Part shown: positions 39,124-49,852 of the stretch, piece after piece | How the letters are laid out: each line of letters opens with the position of its first letter | Numbering within the stretch: the stretch's first letter is position 1 | Assembly: GCA_029255685.2 (NCBI GenBank) | Contig: CM055315.2 | Location: 27,533,501-27,597,500, forward strand | DNA: 64,000 bases | Direction: 5' to 3' | DNA from: Silene conica | Lineage: Eukaryota; Streptophyta; Magnoliopsida; Caryophyllales; Caryophyllaceae | Translations under genes and position numbers: made by a program | The notes under the pieces: model-generated | Database searches by the model: none | Told to the model about the DNA's origin: nothing | What the model saw: only the letters and a program-made list of their open reading frames with translations

Positions 39124-40132
39124 ATTGGCACCAGAGCTAAGGTTTTGATTTGGGATCTGCTTCCGCGTTAGTTGTCTTTTAGGAGTTATTTGGGTTTCTT
39201 GATTTTCAGGTGAAAAGATGTCGGAACGAATGTTTTGAATGTTGAAGAGTTCTCTGGGAGAAATAGTTTTTGGGTTTGGATAGCTTTAGTGAGAATGGTG
39301 GTGTTGAAGGTAAGGTGGAGTCTATTCCGGTACAGGTCAAACTACAAGGTTCTCAAGACAAGCTATCAACTTTTGTCTCGTCGCCTCAATGAGGCGATGT
39401 GCGCCCCCATAAGGTGGGGCGGTTTGTGGCTCCAGGTGGAGCTGTTGTGACTCTTGAAAGAGAGTCGTTGGGATCTCGAAAAGGGTAATTTGAAACTTCG
39501 ACGGGAGTTTATTCTTTGGAGCTTTTGGGTTGGACTTGCTAGTCTAACAGGTTGTACCTTTGATGGAGGTAATTTGTGCTCTCTTAGAATGTTTGGGTTT
39601 TGACTTGAGTTTTGTTGCCTTGGTGTAGGCATATTTGGGGTGGTCATGACACCTAGTATACTCAAGTGAGACATTTGTTTTGTTCGTGGCGTTTGTGTTC
39701 TTGAGGGACAGTTTGGTACGACAGTACATCTAGCCACGTAGTTTGAAGGAGATTTTGTTTTTGGAGTCTTGTGTGTGTTGTTTTTGGTACACCGTTCCAT
39801 CATAGTGACATTGGGTATCTCATATATTTGTGTTGGCGTCAGGTAGCTTTTGGTCTCTTTGGAGTTTGCTACGTTTGACCTTCCTATTTGTATGAAGATA
39901 TATTGGTTACTTCGTACATTTGGTAGTTTCAGCTTACTACATTGGGTACTTCGTATATTGGTCACGTTTGTTGCAAACTTGGTTCGTTTGTCCATTTTTG
40001 GGAGTTGTGTTCAAGTCAGAATAGAGACTATCGGGACAGATAGTGACTTGAGGATCGATTCGTTGAAGCTGATTTGGGTTTGGTTCTTCTATGTTGAGTT
40101 CATTTTTGGGTAATTCAAGTCAAGGTGGAGAT

Positions 40133-40743
40133 TGTTGAGAATTTATGCTTTGAATTTGTGTCGAAGACGGATTAAGCTAAGTGTCTTATTAAGACTTGGT
40201 TTCTTAGTTTATTTATGGTAGGAGAACTTGAATTAGATTAGGAAACTATATAGTTTCCTAATAGTCTATGGTTTCTAGGTTAATTAAAAGAGCCAAAGAT
40301 GTGAGAGACTTGGGAGCACAATAAAGAGGGTCAATTTGCGAGGTTCCTTCTGGAGAAGAAAACTCAGTTTGTCTCAGGGCTCTATTATTGGTGTTCGTTT
40401 GTCTCGTTTGTCTTTGAAGATTGGAGGAGTTTGTTGATATCTTGGTTGGCCTCAAGATAATTTGTCCTGCGTCTTATTTGGGTAGTCTCTTTTGTCTCTT
40501 TGAGACTACCATAGTAGAATAGGGTATACTTTTGGCTCATATTGAGCGTGTGTGTACCGGTCTACTGTTATACTATTTTCTCCATTATAGTGAAGTTTGA
40601 TCTCCTTGCAGGGTGGACGTAGCCAGTTATTTTACTGGTGAACCACGTAATTTCTTGTGTCAACTTTATTTACATTCGTTATTTATTATTCTTATCACCT
40701 TATCAATTAACTATTTAGGTAACGGGACGCCTCCTTTACAATA
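40133..40743 (+). repeat. 3' LTR of the small LTR element
   Basis: Preceded by the purine tract and followed by the GAATG duplication. It matches the 5' LTR over nearly all its length. Confidence 0.75.
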
Positions 40744-40748
40744 GAATG

Positions 40749-41642
40749 GAATGAGAAACCATAGTAGCATCAAGTATGGGGTTCCAATTCCATTCATTTA
40801 CAAACTTATTTGGTTTAGTTTAATAATAATAATTATGAAGGAATAATGCAGTTGAAATCCAAGGAAAAGAGGTGGATATAAGATTTCAAGAGGTTTGGGT
40901 GGAGTTTGAATCCCTAGAATATATAACTTCATTCCAAAATCAATCAACCAAACACTTGAATGAATTCAATTCATTTTATTCCATCTCTAAGTAGGCAATT
41001 AAACATTCCTAAGAAAATCGACATCAAATGGTTTAGATGTGACAAATTAAGGCAATACATATAACCATTTTGATTGATAAATATGAAGTTTATCTGGAAG
41101 AAAATATCAATTTTAAAACTCCTTTGTAAATTTTTTATTAAAGGCAGGACATTGCACTGTGATCGAGCATATTTGATATTGGAGATCTACTGATCTAGAC
41201 ACTACTCAAAATTGAATACATAACACAAGTGTTCGTGTATAGATTGATACTATTTGCCTGTAGCCACATTATGATTTTTATGAATAGTTTTCGTGATTAG
41301 TACATCAGATTTTGATCATAATATAAAATCGTTAATCTCTTAAATTGGGCATTGTGATGCATCACGTTTAAAATACAATTTCATTATAGGTTACTCCGTG
41401 ATTTTTTTTTACTATAATGACCACATTAAAGTCTCATTGTGATATGAGAAATTGAGATCTAAGGCGGATATAATGAAATTGCTCATTAAATCTATCTGGT
41501 ATTGATAGTTTCTATCACCTTAAGGGAGAATGTAAAGAAAAACTTGTAAAAACAAACAAGTATATTATCTCCAACTGAACCTGAAGTTCAACGTATTGTT
41601 TTCAATATAAATACATCAAGTAGAGGTTTGTTGGATTAAAAA
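40749..41642. other. Intergenic DNA
   Basis: Probably includes the right half of an older MITE to about 40990. No gene is seen. Confidence 0.5.
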
Positions 41643-41690
41643 CCGAATCGCGAAAGGTCGTCGACGTTTTGCGAAAAATCGTCGACGTAA
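41643..41690 (+). repeat. Left terminal inverted repeat of the MULE
   Basis: Contains two copies of a GCGAAA...TCGTCGACG motif, mirrored at the right end (46437-46481). Confidence 0.9.
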
Positions 41691-42174
41691 TTCATTTAAA
41701 AGACGTTGACTACCCTTGACCCCTCCCAAATACTCCTTTATTCAAATAACCCAAACCCACCCTAAACCTTCACCCACAACCATCCACCTCACACAACCAC
41801 CGCTCCACCGCCGCACCAGGCCGCCGCCGCCGCACTAGCCAACCAACACCGCCGCCACCAGCCCACCTGTGCTAGAAGGTTAGTTTTTTTTTATTTTTTT
41901 TTTCTTTTAATTAGACTTAAATTTTGTTATTTGTTGTAGTTATTGTTGTTATTGTGATTGTTGTGGTTGTTATTGTTGTTGTTGTAGGATTAGATTGATT
42001 AGAAATTGAAAACCCCTTTAGGTAGTGGTTGGACGTTATGGTTGGGCGTGGGAGGGGAACGTTTGTGGGGGGTAGAGACGTGGGAGGGGGGCGTTGGTGG
42101 GGGGTAGGGACGTGGGGGGGGGGGGGGGGTTAGGGACGTGGGGTTGAGGTGGCTAGGGTGGGTTGGGACGTTGG

Positions 42175-42209
42175 TTTAGGGTTTAGGGTTTAGGGTTTAG
42201 GGTTTAGGG
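42175..42209 (+). repeat. Telomere-type (TTTAGGG)5 tract
   Basis: Five consecutive TTTAGGG units sit in the putative intron upstream of the + strand ORF, after a G-rich stretch with a run of about 17 G (42113-42129). This is an interstitial telomere-like/telobox tract, not a chromosome end. Confidence 0.9.
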
Positions 42210-42298
42210 TTGGGACGTGGGAATGGGGTGTCCTCGGGTTTTTTTTACGTTTTAACCGTATATTTTCAATTTTAATAGTTTAATTTTTTTTTTCAGGA

Positions 42299-42724
42299 AT
42301 GGCAACCATGCCATTGAACGATGAAGCTTGGCTTTCACAACGGATTGCAGAAGCTGACACAGATCTCGCAAGCCTTGCTGGGGAAAACCCGATGGTGAAA
42401 GCATATCTTGAACATCAACGCAACTACTGGATCAAGAGGCGTGACGCAGTCCGGTTAGTGAACGAAGCTGCAAGTTCGTACCCTCGACGTCCCGACACTC
42501 GCCGCCTTGCTGAAGTGAGAAACATGATACGTCTTGAGCCCCCAGTCTTATCTCAACAGGCAATGCATGTGTATTGCAAGATTATGAACGTTATTAGAAT
42601 GTATGAAGATAATCACCCAGACGTTAGCGGTGCTCCAGAGATGCGTGGTTGGTGGGAGTTTGAAAAGACTTTTTTTACGGATAACCGGGGTTATCCCTGT
42701 GTATTTTTTGTTTTGGGCCAATGA
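42299..42724 (+). CDS. Accessory ORF of the MULE, unknown function
   Basis: 141 codons on the strand opposite to the transposase, near the left end. I do not recognise the family. It is mostly helical and charged in appearance, with WLSQRIAEADTDLASLAGE, a basic stretch (WIKRRDAVRLVNE, SYPRRPDTRRLAE) and an aromatic C-terminus (GWWEFEKTFF). The ATG lies just after a strong acceptor-like tract (T-run then CAG, 42288-42297). A donor-like AAG/GTTAGT at about 41880 follows a proline/CCG-rich leader, so a spliced 5' untranslated exon is likely. The frame is open, with a normal start and stop, unlike the broken transposase. It could be an element accessory protein or a captured host fragment. Confidence 0.6.
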   Translation: MATMPLNDEAWLSQRIAEADTDLASLAGENPMVKAYLEHQRNYWIKRRDAVRLVNEAASSYPRRPDTRRLAEVRNMIRLEPPVLSQQAMHVYCKIMNVIRMYEDNHPDVSGAPEMRGWWEFEKTFFTDNRGYPCVFFVLGQ

Positions 42725-43045
42725 GGTCTGAACGACGGGATGTATTAGTTAACTTTTATGACTGTTATGCAACTTTGTTTCAAAATTAGTTAACTTTTAT
42801 CTTTGTAATTTGTTAATTTTTTAGTAGTGATTAAGGTTTGTATGACAATGAAATCGCTCTGTTATTTTGAACGTTTGTAATTTGTTAACTTTTATCTTTG
42901 TGTTTTGTTTCACAATGAAATCGCGATTACAATGAACATGAAAACTATTCGAAATTGTAACGGTAACATTTTGAGATTTGAAATCACAACGGTTACATTT
43001 CAATATTACAACCTATACAATACAAATAATGCTCGAAGTACAATT

Positions 43046-43803
43046 TCAAGCCGCGGGAGGCTGTCTTCGGCGCCTAGTTCGAGGTGTTGTTCCCATTAAA
43101 GTATGCCATCTTTCGATGTTCGACGTGTACAAATCGGCATAATGTGCAACTGCAGGTTCTCTTATCCACTCCCAGCAAAGATCGATCGGTGGCATGGGTT
43201 CTTCGCTCAGTGGGCCACTGTAGTGTAATCTCATCCAATGGCTATGATAGTTTACGATCCACAAGACACCGTACGACCTCGACCCGTGACCCGTGGCCCT
43301 CAGCGGTAAGAATGTATAACAATTCCATTGCCTGACTCCTTTGTCCGCCCACTGCCCGATACAACAGATAGTCCAGTTAAACAACGACGCAGAGGCGGTC
43401 AAATACTTGGAAGACATCCAAAGAAATTCACCGCAACCCGCGCTCCCGGTAAACTCGATAGCCCTTAATGTGTGATCCCATCTGCTCAAAAGCGGAGGCG
43501 TACGAGGAGACTCATCAAAAACTGTCTTGTACACATCGTTTCCCTGAATCTCTCTAAGACACCACACTCTCATGACCAAGTGGTCCTCCTGCCGACCCCG
43601 GGCGGCATGCGATATCACCCTATAACCACAATGACCATCAACAACCACATCAGCCCAACCATCAAAGTGCGCCCATAACTCTTGGGGGACCCTATATTTT
43701 TGGCCAAAGTACACAAAGGTCCCGTTGTGTAACCGACCTCCAACGGTGCACCAATAGGTCCATCTCCGAAATCAGACACCGTACTGACCGAAGGTGTCGT
43801 CAA
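43046..43803 (-). pseudogene. OTU-like cysteine protease region of the MULE
   Basis: In the main open frame (43714-43046, 222 codons) the motif VVVDGHCGYRVIS carries the Asp-Gly-x-Cys of OTU deubiquitinase-like proteases (Asp26, Cys29). WIVNYHSHWMRLHYS near residue 160 could supply the catalytic His. The protein ends in a basic RTRRRRQPPAA tail. It lies directly downstream of the transposase on the same strand. The linker frame (43957-43720, NPKGRPRGSTTRNKSAFEHAARKSA in part) connects transposase and OTU but loses register around 43740-43790. This suggests an original transposase-OTU fusion or read-through. Function is inferred from the motif only. Confidence 0.65.
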
Positions 43804-43956
43804 AGGGCTACAAAAAATCTTGGCAGATTTTCGGGCAGCATGCTCAAAAGCGGACTTGTTCCGAGTAGTGGAACCCCTCGGTCTCCCCTTAGGGTTTTCT
43901 CGAACCTCAGGTGGACGAATATCTTCATCTGCCGGGTGGAGACCATCTCGAAGTTT

Positions 43957-46294
43957 CTAAATGATTACCCGTCGCTTCGCTGGATCGCTACCTCTAGCCT
44001 GCTCTATAAGAGCCTCTAACTCATCATCATCGGTCTTCGGCCTATGATCGGGACTGTCGTACACCAAAGTCCTCCAAAACAAGTGCACGTCCTCAACGTG
44101 GACCCTCCTACCGTTTCTTTGCATCAAAATCATAATGCAAGCACAAGGCAACCCGTGAGTAACCTGTATCGCACATCCACAATGCTCTTCAAGCCCGTTT
44201 CCCAGCTCCATCCCTCTCTTAATCTCAGCTTCCATTAACCTAATGGCTTTGATAGACACACGTTTTCGCAATAAGGAGAACAACGGTCCAGCACTTACAG
44301 AGTTGGTCAACGATGTCTGTAACTCATGTCGAATCTTGGAGTGTTGAGCTTCAAGCATGGAGTGAATACGAGTCCACATAGTGTCGAGGTTCAAGTTTTG
44401 ACTCTTCAACCAAGCTTTCAGGAGGGAATGACACGACTCTACCTGGGAAGTGGCCGTGCTACCGAGGTGAAAGTATTTGTTCGTATAGAAAACAACGAAC
44501 TTCTTCTTGTAATGCGCCCATGTTCTCTTCACATAATCAGCCAAATCTACCCAAGTTTCAGAAAAGGCTTCTCATGCTCTCCCAAACTCAGCTTGTGTGG
44601 TTGCATTGACCACGCGGTACCAACCCGTTTCTTTACTATGCATTATCATGTCTTTGTACATCATCATCTTTCTTGAATTTTGTGTTCTGGTCTCCAAGGC
44701 TTTGTTCACATGCCAACGACACAAAATGTGAGAAGTTTCCGGATAGAGGTCCTCAATAGCCCGGATCAAGCCCAACTCTCGGTCAGTGACAAGAGTAGGC
44801 ATAGGTGACGACCCCAGAAGTAGCTCCTTCAATCTCCGCAACATCCACCCATAAGATGTATCATTTTCAGACGGAAGGAGAACAGTGACAATTAAGAAGG
44901 AGGATCTGACCGGTGTCACGCCAACTATCTCAATAAGTGCAATCTTCAAAACATTGGTCGAGTAGGTAGCGTCGATAAGAGCCACATATGGGTAAGCATG
45001 GAATAGTTTGACGGATTCCGGATGACACATAAACACATGAGTTAACTCTTTCGTATCGGGGTCTGATTCGTGCCACTCCACATATTTGGCAGCAACTGCT
45101 ACAACCAATAGTTGTTGAGCGGGATTCCTACTTCCTCTCATCTCACGCCGAACCTTGTTCGACTCGCTATAAATTTGGGTGCTACTTGGTTGGGGTTTTT
45201 CCGGGGTCCTTTGATGAAGAGCGTTCTTGATATCCCCTAGCGGAATCGACGCCCGGACTTGTTGCCTCACAAATTCTTTCTCTTCGGCATCCAAGCCGGC
45301 AAAATGTCTATCCCCATCTTTATAGGTCGCTACTTCGTGGTTGTAAAAACCCGCGTTAGTCGAAGTAATAATGTACCAAGCAATCGTCGGCTTCCCATCA
45401 TCCAAATGGGCGTACTCCTGCACCGCTCGAATCCTAAACAAACATCCGCACTTAGCCGACCCTCTCTTAGTAGAATTCTCCGGTTTCTCAGGATCGATCT
45501 TCTTTCTGGTTCGGCCGTACCTTGAACAACGGAAGTACGACCCGAGCAACTTCGGTTGTTTGCGATTTTTCGCCCCATTTGTTGCCTTCACTAAGGCAAA
45601 ACCATTATCGATAGCTATTCTTTGAGCCCAGTCAAACGCCTCATCCCGACTATCAAAAGATGTTTCCGTCTCAAATAATCGGTTGTAATTAACCTCATTT
45701 CCACCAAACTCCTCAAACGAATCCTGTTAATACGCAAAATTGGTAAGGATTATATTAAAAAATATTAAAAACCACTTAGTTTATGTTAAAAACTAAGTAA
45801 AATAACGGAAAGAAAAGGACTTGAAAACTGGCCGTCCAAGCATGATATGGACGTGAATAGTACACGTCCAAACCATGCATGGACGTGTACTATTCACGTC
45901 CATACATGGTGAGTACGTGCACTATTCACGTCCAAACCATGCATGGACGGCCAGGATTAACGTCCAAGCATGGTTTGGACGTGAATAGTGCACGTCCGCA
46001 ACATGCATGGACGTGAATAGTACACGTCCATGCATGGTTTGGACGTGTACGTACTATTCACGTCCATACCATGCTTGGACGGCTAGTTTTGCCGTCCTTT
46101 CCACGCGAGAACGGCCATTTTTCAAGTCTATTGCAAAATTTCGATTGAGTTTAATTTGTCTACTCTATGGCTTCTACGATTAATTCAAACTAATTTCAAC
46201 TAAAGGGCTTAAACATGTAATTCAACAAAAAATAATTGAGAAAAAAATTAAGATTTTAGTTACTTACCGATGAATCGTTGTCGTCGTTTGACAT
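43957..46294 (-). pseudogene. MULE transposase (FAR1-type DNA binding, MULE core, SWIM)
   Basis: Exon 1 (46294-46268) encodes MSNDDNDSS and ends at a GTAAGT donor. Exon 2 starts at 45723 after TTAACAG with DSFEEFGG. Domains in order: FAR1-like zinc-binding region (YFRCSRYGRTRKK, KRGSAKCGCLFRIRAV); MULE catalytic core with ALIDATYSTN (Asp), LVTDRELGLI (Asp), LCRWHV and SQVESCHSLLKAWL (likely Glu); then a SWIM-like CGCAIQVTHGLPCAC, which has Cys where His is usual. The host role of the family is cut-and-paste transposition. The frame is broken by an in-frame TGA at 44574-44572, where the context suggests an original Trp. The open frame also stops with TAG at 43959-43957 before the OTU linker. 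This copy therefore does not encode a full transposase. Confidence 0.88.
45830..46095. repeat. Palindromic repeat array in transposase intron 1
   Basis: The motifs GGACGTGAATAG and CACGTCC alternate in both orientations, linked by CATGCATGG or CATGGTTTGG, about five to six times. Each GGACGTG...CACGTCC pair is a near-palindrome. The array lies entirely in the intron between 46267 and 45724. Confidence 0.85.
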
Positions 46295-46383
46295 TGAATC
46301 GTTGTCGTTGTTTAATGTTGTTGTTCGATGTTGAAACCGTTTTTTTGGATTTTATGTTGTTTTTGTTTCAGAGAAAAGAAGGT

Positions 46384-46408
46384 AGAGAGAGAGAGAGAGA
46401 GAGAGAAA
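46384..46408. repeat. (AG)n microsatellite
   Basis: About 12 AG units, in the presumed 5' leader of the MULE transposase (minus strand reads CT). Confidence 0.9.
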
Positions 46409-46436
46409 AGGCATGTTATGTCTTTTTTATAGAAAA

Positions 46437-46481
46437 CGTCGACGATTTTTCGCAAAACGCCGACGACCTTTCGCAACCCCC
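46437..46481 (-). repeat. Right terminal inverted repeat of the MULE
   Basis: Mirror of the left terminus; see the MULE entry. Confidence 0.9.
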
Positions 46482-46489
46482 ATTAAAAA

Positions 46490-48262
46490 TGATGGTGTTC
46501 GTTTGGTTATAAAGTTGTAATAGAAGTTTTGATCACCTTATCAAAATATGATATCTTAATACATTGAAATTTATGACTTAATTATGGACAAATTAACCAT
46601 ATATGTGGTATAGCGAGCGATAAATTAGTCAAAAAGTATATGTAAATGAAAAGAAAATTGATGTATCTAAAGTGACATATATATCTGAATGATAAGAAAC
46701 GGTATGTATTGAAAATGAATGTCACATTTATATGCAGATATCACTAACCATCTGTGCTGACAATATCGCTAAATGTTAAAATTATATCGATATGTTTAAG
46801 AAATCGATATTCATTTATGTGTGGAGTTTAATAGACTAGAAAATGAAGTTCTTTTATGTAGAGATAAATCATTTGTGATTTTTGATGCACTTTTATTTTT
46901 ATCTTATCTAAAAAGTGGGTGTATTTAATCCGTCGCAAATTTGTGACGAATATACCCGTCACAAGAGAGACTTATTGTCGTTTTCAATCCTATATGTATA
47001 TGAAAACGAGAATAATAATCCATGCGGACGTGCATGCATGCAAACGATACTTAAGCTTATGGTCTATGTAGAGATAAATCATTTGTGATTTCCTATGCAC
47101 TTTTATTTTTGTCTTATCTAAGAAATGAGTGTATTTAACCCGTCGCAAATTTGTGACGAATATACCCGTTATAAGAGAGACTTATTGTCGTTTCCAATCC
47201 TATATGTATATGAAAACGAGAATAATAATCCATGCGGACGTGCATGCATGCAAACGATACTTAAGCTTACGGTCTTTATTAATTACTCCGTACGATTTGT
47301 CAGGTAACTCTCAACATACCCAATACATATAAGACGGTTCAATACACAAAGGATCAGTATTATGTACAAGTTTTAATTAATAAGGTACATGCACTTTAAG
47401 CAAATACGTAGTTCAATAATGAATAATTTGATTCATTGGATTAGCTAAATCATAAATTTTATTCTAGTCGTTGTCTAATTATTTGGTTTAAATATATCTC
47501 GAACAATTTTTATAAACAAAGTTTTGAATTACTTTGATTCAATGAACAATATTTTAGTTATTTTTATAAAGGAAGTTTTGTAAGGAAGTAAGTTGAAGAT
47601 AAAAAAATTTAAAGTAAAAGTTGGAATTCATAATATTAGGAATATTAATAATAGTTGGTTCACAACCATCACCTTAAAGTTTTGGTTGCCCGTGCAATTA
47701 GCACGGGTAATTTTCAAATCGTATTATTCTAAATATGTATCATCGAAATTAAATTATAAATATTCATAAATTTTGTTTAATATATAACGTCTATACACTT
47801 TTTTTAATCAAAATTCGATTTTATTTTATATCTAACGTCTATACACTTTTGTTTATGACTTAATTTTCGCAAAATATTTCAATTGATGATATTAATTTCT
47901 ACACTATCTCTGGTTGTTATATTAATATTAAGTTATTTTTATTGTTTTTTTTTAATTTAGTATTGTCGCCACAATTGTTTTTTCGATTACTGTAAATTGT
48001 TAATTATTATTACTTATTGTAATTAAGTATTGGGTATAAATGGTTATGCAATAGTTCTAGACAAACGACATTCGAAATTATTATATTTTATATAATGTTT
48101 AAGTTCATGTATTACATATTCACACTTTTCGTAGAAATTCATGTTTACACACTTATATCAAAAGTGTTACGTAATAATTGTAAAACTATTATTTCAGAGA
48201 GTTATTTCGAATTAAAATCATTATACAACTTTGCGGGTCCCACCATGATGAATTAGAAAAAA
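46490..48262. other. AT-rich intergenic DNA with tandem duplication
   Basis: No gene. It holds a 210-bp tandem duplication (46856-47275) and a CCCGTGC/GCACGGG hairpin (47689-47707) like those of Helitron ends but without a nearby CTRR. Confidence 0.55.
46856..47275. repeat. 210-bp tandem duplication
   Basis: Copies 46856-47065 and 47066-47275 match with a limited number of differences. Each contains a CCGTCGCAAATTTGTGACG palindrome and a GCATGCATGCAAACGATAC stretch. Confidence 0.9.
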
Positions 48263-48295
48263 CTAGGGTAACACCCGTGAAAATTCACGGGATTG
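48263..48295 (-). mobile_element. Helitron-like 3' terminus (minus orientation)
   Basis: On the minus strand a CCCGTGAA/TTCACGGG hairpin (48274-48291) precedes CTAG (48266-48263) and T. It is the same type as the end at 1410. The rest of the element was not delimited. Confidence 0.4.
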
Positions 48296-48414
48296 TTCAA
48301 TTTCAATTTTTTTACACAAAATTGTCAATTTAAGAGACAAATAACTTATGCGGTGTATATATGTAAATGTATTAATAAAAATAAATAAAAAAGTTTATAT
48401 ATAATTAAGATATA

Positions 48415-48674
48415 CTTCCTCCATTCCAATCAATTTTATACATTTACTTTATTCACGTTTGCCAATACTCGTTTTCTTTTGTTAATATCTTTAGTTACGT
48501 ATCGATAAAAATTATAAAACTTTGATATTCACAATGTACTCGGTAAGACAATTTAAACAAGATCTCACGTGATTATCTTTTATGTTATATATTAGAAGTT
48601 GTGTCGAAGATTCACTCGACTTATGAATAGTGCCCATAAAGTGAAATGTATAGAATTGATTGAAATAGAGGAAG
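48415..48674. mobile_element. Stowaway-like MITE
   Basis: The ends CTTCCTCCATTCCAATCAAT and CTTCCTCTATTTCAATCAAT (minus strand) are inverted and flanked by TA. Size is 260 bases with no coding capacity. Confidence 0.85.
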
Positions 48675-49852
48675 TATAAAAACAGTTTGACATCTAACGT
48701 TTTACTTGTAAGTTGAGAAAACGTTAAATATAATTAAAAAAGGAGAAATATTTACTTTCGATACACGAAAAGTAATTGTGAGTTGAAAGTTAATTAAAAT
48801 ATAAAAATTAAGAGCAAGTGCAATAGTGTTTTTTTTGCCTCGGGTTTGTCAAATAAGAACTTTATAAATAAAGTTCTTCTATTGAATGTTACACTGGGAT
48901 TGCGGAATAAATTGATGGTAGAGAGTATAGTTGGAATGTAAATTAATATTGTATACCAATAAGATTAAGTTTTATTTAACAACAGTTAATAATAAGAATA
49001 ACTGATTAACTCTTTTGTAATTATTAGGAGTTATTTCCAATGTAATTTAAAGCAACTATTTCTATACCTAATTATTAGGAGTTATTTCCAATGTAATTTA
49101 AAGCAACTATTACGTAATTAAGAGTTAAACAAATTAATACGGAGTTACTTTTTCACATACAGATTTTACTCTTTCACATACATTTTTTTCATTAATTTTC
49201 CATATAATACTCTTCTTCTAAACCTAGATTGCCTTTTTTTTTCTCTCCCAAAATCGAATCTAGTTCTTTTAAAAACTTGAATAATGGATTAAAACTCTCC
49301 AATTAATGAACTAATATTTGTTGTTTTATAAAATTATTAGGGTTTCTCAATCAATAAAATTTATTGTTCACTTTTCATCGATTGTTATTAAAGACGTGGT
49401 GGTTTGACCGTGAATGGTTTTTCTGAGTGGTGGGCGATTCTTGTAAGTTAGGCGGGAATTTCGTGAGCACAATTGGGATACAATAGATTCAATCGACGGA
49501 AAACAATAGCAATATTCTCTTAGAGGAATAGATCAAATTGCATAGAAAAAGCTGTGAAAAAGCTGTGTTGGTTTGCACATGGTGAGATGCTGCTAATTGT
49601 AAAGTTTTGTTAATTATGTAGTAATAATGTCATAAATGAATTACAAATTGAGTCAAAATAGTAGTTTTCGGAATATTTTCCGTTGCAACAATAAAATTAA
49701 TAGATCCGCCGGCAGAGGGAAGCGTGGCCGACTTGCAACTGTACTGACCGGAGTAAGGGGTGGTGAACGAAGGTGATGCCGGTGTGAGGGGAGATGGGAG
49801 AAGGGAGAAGAAAAAACAATTAGGTGACTATGGAAGGAAAATGAAAAAATTG

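Larger units (their letters stand above)
38453..40743 (+). mobile_element. Small non-autonomous LTR element
   Basis: Two similar direct repeats (38453-39123, 671 bases; 40133-40743, 611 bases) flank only about 1.0 kb. The 5-bp duplication GAATG borders both sides (38448-38452, 40744-40748). A primer-site-like TTGGCACCAGAGC follows the left LTR (39125-39137), and a purine tract AAGGTGGAGATT precedes the right LTR. The interior has no recognisable gag or pol, so it depends on a partner element. The purine tract suggests Ty1/copia affinity. The LTRs are similar but not identical, so it is moderately young. The host DNA on both sides looks like halves of an older MITE (GTTTGGTT near 38420 and AACCAAAC near 40951). 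Confidence 0.8.
41643..46481. mobile_element. Mutator-like element (MULE) with FAR1/SWIM transposase and OTU region
   Basis: The ends are inverted: CGCGAAAGGTCGTCGACG on the left (from 41649) and TTGCGAAAGGTCGTCGGCG on the right (minus strand). They continue together for about 40 bases with one mismatch in that part. The flanking 8-bp duplication ATTAAAAA (41635-41642, 46482-46489) is perfect. Inside are a transposase and OTU-like region on -, and a divergent small gene on +. A perfect target duplication and near-identical ends indicate recent transposition, although the coding region is now broken. Confidence 0.92.

Noticed and set aside
39366-39995. 209-codon minus-strand frame inside the small LTR element
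   Set aside because: Antisense to the element, Ser/Thr/Asn/Lys-rich without domain, and not supported by other signals.
42175-42209. Chromosome end or fusion point
   Set aside because: Only five TTTAGGG units inside an otherwise well-bounded MULE; an internal tract.
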